Assembly (NCBI GenBank): GCA_024637225.1
Contig: JAGXFP010000017.1
Location: 62,001-126,000 of the forward strand
Source: Desulfobacterales bacterium
Lineage (GTDB): Bacteria > Desulfobacterota > Desulfobulbia > Desulfobulbales > JAGXFP01
Reading direction: 5' to 3'
Length of the DNA stretch: 64,000 bases
Under the pieces are notes generated by a model. It had not been told where the DNA came from and made no database searches. It saw only the letters and a list, made by a program, of their open reading frames with translations. The position numbers and the translations under genes were made by a program. Within the stretch, counting starts at the first letter, position 1. Each line of letters starts with the position of its first letter. Positions 57,372-64,000 of the stretch are shown here, piece after piece.

Positions 57372-59705
57372 ATGCTCGATAAATTCTCCAATATCCTGGC
57401 TCTGATCGGCAATACCCCGCTGGTCTCGATCCGGCGCCTCAATCCTTTCAAGGAGGTGACGATTCTCGCCAAGCTGGAATCCTTCAATCCCGGGGGCTCG
57501 ATCAAGGACCGCATCGCCCTGAACATGATCGAGGACGCCGAATCGAGCGGGGAGCTGACCCCGGACCGTATCGTCCTGGAGGCGACCAGCGGCAATACCG
57601 GGATCGGCCTGGCCATGGTCTGCGCGGTCAAGGGCTACCGCTGCCAGCTGGTGATGCCTGAATCCGCCAGTATCGAGCGGCGCAAGATCATGATTGCCTA
57701 CGGCGCTGAAATTCTGCTGACCCCGGCCAGGCGCGCCACCGACGGCGCCATCGAGCAGGCCTATACCATGGCCCGGGAGCATCCCGCCCGCTATTTCCTC
57801 ACCGACCAGTTCAATAACCCGGCCAACTGGCAGACCCATTACAAGCTCACCGGCCCGGAGATCTGGGCTCAGACCGGTGGCAAGGTCACCGACGTAATCG
57901 CTACCCTCGGCACCACCGGTACGGCCATGGGGCTCTGCCGCTATTTTGCCGAGCACCATCCCGAGGTCAAGGTCACCGCCATGGAGCCATTTCTGGACCA
58001 CAAGCTCCAGGGCCTCAAGAATATGAAGGAGTCCTACGTTCCGGGCATTTTCGAACGGGGCGCCCCCCATCAGATTATTAATATCCCCGACGAGGAGGCC
58101 TTCGTGAAGGCCCGGCAGCTTGCCGAACTGGAGGGGGTCTTCGTGGGGATGAGTTCCGGGGCGGCGATGTGCGCCGCCTTGACCACGGCCGGCCAGATCG
58201 GCAAAGGGGTCATTGTCGTGATCTTTCCGGACGGCGGCGAAAAATATCTTTCCACCAACCTCTACGGCCTCGAGGAATCCCGGCCCGAAGCGGAACCCGT
58301 TTCCCAATTGCGTTTTTACAATACCCTTTCCAGACGCAAGGAGGTTTTCAAACCGATCAACAGCGACGAGGTTACCTTCTACACCTGCGGGCCCACCGCC
58401 CATGAGCCCGCCACCATGAGCCATTGCCGGCGTTTTATCCATTCCGATCTGGTCAACCGGGTCCTGGGCCACAAGGGCTATCGGGTCAAGTTTTACATGA
58501 ATTTTACCGACCTGGACGACAACACGATCAGGGGGGCGGCGGAGAACCACCAGTCGGTCCGGGATTTCACGGCCAGGTATGTCGATCAGTTCAAGGAGGA
58601 TATCGAAGCTCTCGGCGTGCTGAAGGCGGCGGGCTATCCCCAGGCTTCCGAGCATGTCTCCCGGATGATCGATATGGCCCGGCAGCTGGTCGAGAAGGGC
58701 TTCGCCTACGAAAAGCACGGCTCGATCTATTTCGATATCTCCAAATTTTCCAGGTACGGCCGGCTGTCGGGCATCGATCTCGCCAAGATCCAGTCCGGCA
58801 AGACCGTCGACCTCGATAATTACGAGAAGGACAGCCCGGTCGATTTCACCCTGCTCAAACGCTCGACCCTCACCGAGCTGAAAAGCGGCATTTTCTTTGA
58901 CACCGAATGGGGCAAGATGCGGCCCGGCTGGCACATCGAGTGCGCCGCCATGTCCTGCCATTTCCTCGGCGACACCATCGATATCCATTCCAGCAGCCGC
59001 GATCTGATGTTCCCCCATCACGAAAATGAGATCGCCATCGCCGAGGCCTTAAGCGGCAAGCCCCTGGCCAATTACTGGCTGCACAGCGAGCTCTTCCTGG
59101 TCGACGGCAAAAAAATGAGCCGGGCGGGGGGCAGCCTCCTGACCCTGCGGGAGCTGCTCGCCAAGGGCTATTCACCCCGGCAGATCCGCTATTACCTGCT
59201 GCGGACCCATTACCGCAAGCCGATCAATTTTTCCCTTAAAAGGTTCGACGCGGCCCTGGCCGGTCTCAAGCGTCTGGACGAGTTCTGCTCCAAGCTCTTG
59301 TGCCTGCCGCCGGGGTTGCCCCACCCCGAGGTCGCCACCTACCTGACCGGGATGGAGGAGGTCTTCTTCGCGGCCCTGGATGACGATCTCAACGTCTCGA
59401 AGGCCTTCGGTGCGTTATTTGATTTCGTCAAGAAGGTCAACCCGATCCTCAGTGCGGGCAATCTGGATCGGGAGCAGAAAGAGTATATCCTCGAAACCCT
59501 GCGGCGGATGAACACGATCTTAAACCTCCTCAAGCTCGACCGCTGTCCCCTGGCTCCGGAGATCGACAAGCTGATCCGGGATCGGGAGGCGGCCAGGCGC
59601 AGCGGCGACTGGGCGAAGGCGGACGGGGTCCGGCGGGAACTGGCCGAGCAGGGCATCGAGGTGAGCGATACCGCCAAGGGCACGGTCTGGAAAGAAAAAA
59701 AATGA
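57372..59705 (+). CDS. Fused cysteine synthase / cysteinyl-tRNA synthetase-like protein
   Basis: CysK: IGNTPLVSI, NPGGSIKDR, ATSGNTGIGLAM; CysRS: FYTCGPT, MNFTDLDDNTI, GWHIECAAMS, FPHHENEIA, DGKKMSRAGGS, C-terminal R..A...GDWAKADGVRRELAEQGIEVSDTAKGTVWK. Confidence 0.94.
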   Translation: MLDKFSNILALIGNTPLVSIRRLNPFKEVTILAKLESFNPGGSIKDRIALNMIEDAESSGELTPDRIVLEATSGNTGIGLAMVCAVKGYRCQLVMPESASIERRKIMIAYGAEILLTPARRATDGAIEQAYTMAREHPARYFLTDQFNNPANWQTHYKLTGPEIWAQTGGKVTDVIATLGTTGTAMGLCRYFAEHHPEVKVTAMEPFLDHKLQGLKNMKESYVPGIFERGAPHQIINIPDEEAFVKARQLAELEGVFVGMSSGAAMCAALTTAGQIGKGVIVVIFPDGGEKYLSTNLYGLEESRPEAEPVSQLRFYNTLSRRKEVFKPINSDEVTFYTCGPTAHEPATMSHCRRFIHSDLVNRVLGHKGYRVKFYMNFTDLDDNTIRGAAENHQSVRDFTARYVDQFKEDIEALGVLKAAGYPQASEHVSRMIDMARQLVEKGFAYEKHGSIYFDISKFSRYGRLSGIDLAKIQSGKTVDLDNYEKDSPVDFTLLKRSTLTELKSGIFFDTEWGKMRPGWHIECAAMSCHFLGDTIDIHSSSRDLMFPHHENEIAIAEALSGKPLANYWLHSELFLVDGKKMSRAGGSLLTLRELLAKGYSPRQIRYYLLRTHYRKPINFSLKRFDAALAGLKRLDEFCSKLLCLPPGLPHPEVATYLTGMEEVFFAALDDDLNVSKAFGALFDFVKKVNPILSAGNLDREQKEYILETLRRMNTILNLLKLDRCPLAPEIDKLIRDREAARRSGDWAKADGVRRELAEQGIEVSDTAKGTVWKEKK

Positions 59706-59767
59706 AAGAGTCAGGGTTGTCCGGTTGAGAACGGGCAGAAGTTCCTCACCGGTTTATCGACCATCAT

Positions 59768-59850
59768 TCAATACGCCGGGGCCTGTAAATCATGCCAATC
59801 GGAATTGAGCCTTTCGCTTAACTCCAGCTTCCATGCACGCTTCCATCCTT
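59768..59850 (-). pseudogene. GIY-YIG nuclease C-terminal remnant, second copy
   Basis: Minus strand encodes GWKRAWKLELSERLNSDWHDLQAPAY*, homologous to 25923-26021 in inverted orientation. Confidence 0.55.
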
Positions 59851-60091
59851 CACTCTCTTCTCTTGCTGAATTGCGGATTCCATCTCATGCACTTCATTCC
59901 CAGACCAGATGATGTAATGCAAACCGTTTCCTGAATACTTCGATGTATAGCAAGCTGCTTGTTCATTGTGTCAACCTGGATTCCGGCTGACAACCTGTCG
60001 GAATGACGAAATGTTGGCTGCCGGAATGATGAAATATCGGCAGGCCGGTTTGACCGCAGAAAGTAACAGCTTCCCTCGCTTCCCTTGTATG

Positions 60092-60130
60092 GGCAAAGGC
60101 CGCAATCCCCCCACGGATTGCGGCCTTTTC
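60092..60130. terminator. Rho-independent terminator-like hairpin
   Basis: aggccgcaatccccccacggattgcggccttttcg. Confidence 0.65.
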
Positions 60131-60591
60131 GCGTCCCCCTCCGGATTCCGCAACGGCGGAAGGGCAAGGGTAGGGGCCGCTTTTTTCTATTACCAACCGT
60201 TACAAATTAGATTAATCACTCGGTCAGATCTTCAAAACCTGACTCCGGCGTAGAAATGGGGGAGAGATTTTTTCTTGCAATCGCTTTTCGATAAATCATA
60301 GGATTTGAAGAGGGGGCACGGGGTAACCGTGCGGAAGGGTTAAAATAATCGGGAGCCGGCTTTCGGTCTGCCTGTTATATGCTAGGCGATTTCGGAAAAT
60401 CGCAGCAGATTTCGCCCGCAAGATTCCCCGCCTCTGATCCAGGCAAAAAAGGGGCTCGATTCGCCCGGTGCCCAGCCCAGCCCGGCTTGGGCCGGGCCGC
60501 TAGGTGGCGAAGCGGGGCGTACTGGTTACCTTGCCCGGCGGCGGGAATCGCTTTGAATGTCCGACCCTTCACTAAACTGGAGCAGAGCCCC

Positions 60592-63168
60592 ATGACCGTT
60601 CAGACCAGATCTCTACTTCCCCTGCTCCTGGCGATCCTGCTGTTGGCGGGTCCTGTTGCCGGCCGGAGTGCGACCGTCGACGAAAAGCTCCGGGCCCGGC
60701 TCGACAGCGCCGCGGCCGGAGCCAAACTGCCGGTCATTGTATCCCTTGCCGATAAGATTTCCCCAGCCGCCTTCCGCTCTGTTTCTACCCGGCAGGACCG
60801 GAACGCCCTGGTCGGGTCCCTGCGCCGCAAGGCCGCAGGGACCCAGGCCCCGGTCAAGGATTTCCTCCGGAACCGGGGGGTCGGCAAGATCGATTCCCTG
60901 TGGATCGTCAACGCCTTGTCAATCGAAGCCGAGCCCGAATTGATCGAGACCCTGGCCCTGCGGCCCGAGGTTCTGGAGATCCGCCTGAACGGTACGGTTA
61001 CCGCGCCGGAAGTGGAGGTCCAGCAGGTTGCGGGCGAGCCGGAGTGGAACATCGCGGCGGTCGGCGCCGATCTTCTCTGGGAGATGGGCTTGACCGGGGA
61101 GGGTGTGGTGGTCGCCACCCTGGACAGCGGGGTCGACGGCAATCACCCGGATCTGCAAAGCAAATGGCGGGGCTGGACCGGAGCGCCCTGCGATCCGGAG
61201 ACCGGCCGCGGGACCGGAAACTGGTTCGATCCCCACGGCGAACACCCCAATTGCCCCGCTGACGCGGTGGGTCACGGCACCAATGTCATGGGGGTCCTGG
61301 TCGGCGGCGCCGCCGGCGGCACCTCGATCGGGGTGGCGCCGGATGCCGCCTGGATTGCCGCCAAGATCTTCGACGATGCGGGGAACAGCACTTACGCGGC
61401 CATCCACCGCGCCTTTCAGTGGGCCCTCGATCCGGACGGCAACGGCGACACCGGCGACGCGCCGGATATTGTCAATAACAGCTGGGGATTGAACGACGCG
61501 ATGAATTCATGCCTTAATGAATTTCAATCGGATATCGCGCTCTTGAAGGCGGCGGGGATCGCGGTCCTGTTCAGCGCCGGCAATACCGGGCCCGAGCTTT
61601 CGACCAGCATCAGCCCCGCCAACTATCCTGAGACTCTCGGGGTGGGCTCCACCGACCGCCTCGGGGCGGTCGCCGAGTCCAGCGCCCGGGGGCCCAGCCC
61701 CTGCGCCTCCGGAGACTCGATTTACCCGGACCTGACCGCGCCCGGGGAGCATGTCCGGACTACCGGCCTTACCGAGGGCGGAGCCGTTCTCGACTCCTAT
61801 GTAATTACCTTCGGCACCTCGATTTCGGTTTCGCAGGTCAGCGGGATTATGGCGCTGCTCCTGGAAACCGACGGTTTTCCCCTGACCTCGGTTCCGGAAC
61901 TGGAAACCGCCCTGCGGCTTTCGGCCACCGATCTCGGCCCTGAAGGACCGGACAACCATTTCGGCTACGGTCAGGTCAACGCCCTGGCCGCCTACAAGCG
62001 CCTGGCCGGCCTGCCTTATCTCGGCGTATATGATCCCGATTCCCCCGAGCATGATCTGGCCCTTGATTTCGGCTCCATCCCGGTCGGCCTGGAGGTGATC
62101 CACCCCATTGTCATCCGCAACAGCGGCGGCGGCCAATTGCTGCCGAACATCGTTACCCTGCCGGAGCAGCCCTTCTCGGTAGTCGGCGATACCTGCAGCG
62201 GCACGGCGCTGGCCGCCGCCGCCAGCTGCCGGATCGACCTGCGCTTTTCCCCCGCCGCCGATATTTCACATATCGGCAATCTGACTGTTTCTTCAAACGA
62301 CACCGACCGCGGCACCGCCGTAATCTCCCTGGCCGGGACGGGGAATTCGGATCCGCTGCCGCCCGTAATCGAGTTTTCCGCTGCCGGCCAAAGCCTTGCT
62401 TTCGGCTCGGTAGTGCCGGGGAGCACCATCGAAAAAAGTCTGACCATCACCAACGCCGGGGTGGAGTTTTTAGAAATCGGCCCCCTTGATTCAAGCCTCC
62501 TGCCGCCCCAGTTTAAGGTGGCCGCCGACCGGTGCGGGGGGAAGAGTCTTGCCGGGGGCGCCTCCTGCGAAATGGTCTTCTCCTTCAGCCCCGATGCGGT
62601 CCGGACCTACCAGGGCTCGGTGGAGATCAATTCAAACGATCCGGTGCAGGCTTCGACGATCTTCACTCTGACCGGGGTCGGCAATCATCCTCCCGCCAGG
62701 GCGACCCTGGTCTCCCCGCCGAACGGCGCGACCGATCTGGCCCTGCCGGTCACCGTCCAGTGGCTTCATCCCGGTGATCCGGACGGCGATCCGGTAACGG
62801 ACACCGTGGTGGTGGCGGAATTGCGCCCGGGCACGGCCGGAGCCGGGACGGCCAACCCGATGCTCTTTACGGCAGCGGCCATGCCGGTGCTTGCCTGGAT
62901 CCTCCTCCTGCTGGCGGCGGCCCTTATCCCGGGTTACTTGGGGAAAACCCGGAGAAGAAGCGCCTGTTTCGTGATCCTGGCCGGCGGGATTTTACTGCTG
63001 AACTCCTGCGGGGGGGGAAGCGACCCGCCCGCCACCCCGGCCTCAGTTTTCGAGAGCTTAACCGAAACCGAGCTTAAAAGCGGGACCACCTATACCTGGA
63101 AGGTGGTTTCCGAGGACGGCAAGGGCGGGGTGAGCGAAAGCGCGAGCTGGAGTTTTACCACCAGGTAA
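60592..63168 (+). CDS. Secreted S8 (subtilisin-like) peptidase with ASPM/HYDIN-like repeats
   Basis: Catalytic motifs VVATLDSGVDGNHPD, VGHGTNVMGVLVG, FGTSISVSQVSG; signal peptide after ATG 60592. Confidence 0.92.
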   Translation: MTVQTRSLLPLLLAILLLAGPVAGRSATVDEKLRARLDSAAAGAKLPVIVSLADKISPAAFRSVSTRQDRNALVGSLRRKAAGTQAPVKDFLRNRGVGKIDSLWIVNALSIEAEPELIETLALRPEVLEIRLNGTVTAPEVEVQQVAGEPEWNIAAVGADLLWEMGLTGEGVVVATLDSGVDGNHPDLQSKWRGWTGAPCDPETGRGTGNWFDPHGEHPNCPADAVGHGTNVMGVLVGGAAGGTSIGVAPDAAWIAAKIFDDAGNSTYAAIHRAFQWALDPDGNGDTGDAPDIVNNSWGLNDAMNSCLNEFQSDIALLKAAGIAVLFSAGNTGPELSTSISPANYPETLGVGSTDRLGAVAESSARGPSPCASGDSIYPDLTAPGEHVRTTGLTEGGAVLDSYVITFGTSISVSQVSGIMALLLETDGFPLTSVPELETALRLSATDLGPEGPDNHFGYGQVNALAAYKRLAGLPYLGVYDPDSPEHDLALDFGSIPVGLEVIHPIVIRNSGGGQLLPNIVTLPEQPFSVVGDTCSGTALAAAASCRIDLRFSPAADISHIGNLTVSSNDTDRGTAVISLAGTGNSDPLPPVIEFSAAGQSLAFGSVVPGSTIEKSLTITNAGVEFLEIGPLDSSLLPPQFKVAADRCGGKSLAGGASCEMVFSFSPDAVRTYQGSVEINSNDPVQASTIFTLTGVGNHPPARATLVSPPNGATDLALPVTVQWLHPGDPDGDPVTDTVVVAELRPGTAGAGTANPMLFTAAAMPVLAWILLLLAAALIPGYLGKTRRRSACFVILAGGILLLNSCGGGSDPPATPASVFESLTETELKSGTTYTWKVVSEDGKGGVSESASWSFTTR

Positions 63169-63462
63169 GCGGCGGTTCCGGCGGGGAACCTGGAACGATG
63201 ACCGAATCCTTCGGCGGCTGGTCGCGGCCGGAGGATTTTCTGTTTCACCCATCATGCATTTACTCGCGGAGAGATTTATCGCCTATTCAACGATCAGCGG
63301 TCTGCCTGCCCTTTGCCACCCTGAGGCCGGAGGACTTTTGACTTGCAAAAGCCTTTGATTTTGCTTATATATTGCCGCTTCACGCTAGGGCGAGAGCCGC
63401 GCTGCTTACCTGGCTGATTGTCAAAGGCGGGGTGTTAGAGTATCCCCGTTTATCAAGATAAT

Positions 63463-63539
<77 letters not shown>

Positions 63540-63550
63540 AAAGTAAAATC

Positions 63551-63588
63551 AAGCACTTAGCCTCTTTCGGGGCTAAGTGCTTTTTTTG
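63551..63588 (+). terminator. Terminator downstream of tRNA-Arg
   Basis: aagcacttagcctctttcggggctaagtgcttttttt. Confidence 0.9.
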
Positions 63589-63757
63589 TTTTTGGTCGGC
63601 CTCTGGTCTTAAAGATATTTTTTTTCAGGTAAATACTTGCCCATCCATAAATTGGGTGAAGATAATTAAATAAAGTGTCCCCGGAACTCCATAAAATCAA
63701 TAAAACAACATCCCCCTCGATCTACATTAAGCGAGCCGCGACGCGGCAGATCCCGGC

Positions 63758-64000
63758 TCACCCTTCAATGACCCCGGCAACAACCTCGGTAAGATCGCTG
63801 ATCCTGAACGGTTTAGCGATAACCTGGCGGAAGCCGTAGCTGCGATAGTCGGCCATGACCGGATCGTTCGAGTAGCCGCTGGCGGCGATGACCCGGGCGG
63901 CCGGGTCGATCTTCAACAGGGCGGCGACGGCTTCCTTGCCGCCCATGCCGTTTGGAATGGTCAGGTCCATCACCACCGCGGCGAAGGGTTCTCCCCTCCG
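63758..64000 (-). CDS. Response-regulator receiver domain, C-terminal end of a protein truncated by window edge
   Basis: FAAVVMDLTIPNGMGGKEAVAALLKIDPAARVIAASGYSNDPVMADYRSYGFRQVIAKPF; open upstream at the window end. Confidence 0.85.
   Translation of the reverse strand, partial: RRGEPFAAVVMDLTIPNGMGGKEAVAALLKIDPAARVIAASGYSNDPVMADYRSYGFRQVIAKPFRISDLTEVVAGVIEG

Noticed and set aside
57345-59021. 558-aa minus-strand ORF opposite cysK-cysS
   Set aside because: Antisense shadow with Gly/Arg/Asp-rich composition and no motifs.
60360-60591. Possible c-di-GMP (GEMM) riboswitch upstream of the subtilase gene
   Set aside because: GC-rich hairpins are present but the diagnostic GEMM core (GGACGCAAAGCC) is not; not supported.

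Overview
This 64 kb window appears to come from an anaerobic, sulfur-metabolising bacterium, probably a Desulfobacterota sulfate reducer or disproportionator. The assignment rests on a dsrMKJOP locus, hcp, a RACo-like corrinoid activator and ablAB. The core genes are mostly recognisable: spd-type EF-G, RecD2-like helicase, eukaryote-type HisA, lysine 2,3-aminomutase/acetyltransferase, DUF3373 protein, PagL-like protein, FkbM methyltransferase and S8 protease. A defence/toxin-antitoxin island lies between tRNA-Ser(CGA) at ~1.97 kb and hcp at ~13.9 kb. It holds Mrr, a HsdR_N-HsdM fusion, HsdS, DarT/DarG, Phd/RelE, a PRC-barrel gene flanked by direct repeats, XRE/AbiEii and Fic, and carries a dense set of dispersed repeats. 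The most exciting locus is 29.8-34.3 kb: an egtD-like histidine methyltransferase overlaps by 4 bp a 1142-aa natural fusion of a molybdopterin oxidoreductase with a cysteine desulfurase. This is a strong candidate for an oxygen-independent, metallopterin-dependent ergothioneine (or related thio/seleno-histidine) pathway. A second unusual sulfur-related fusion, cysteine synthase joined to a CysRS-like protein with altered HIGH and KMSKS motifs, lies at 57.4-59.7 kb. All calls come from reading the sequence and ORF translations by eye; no database searches were run.
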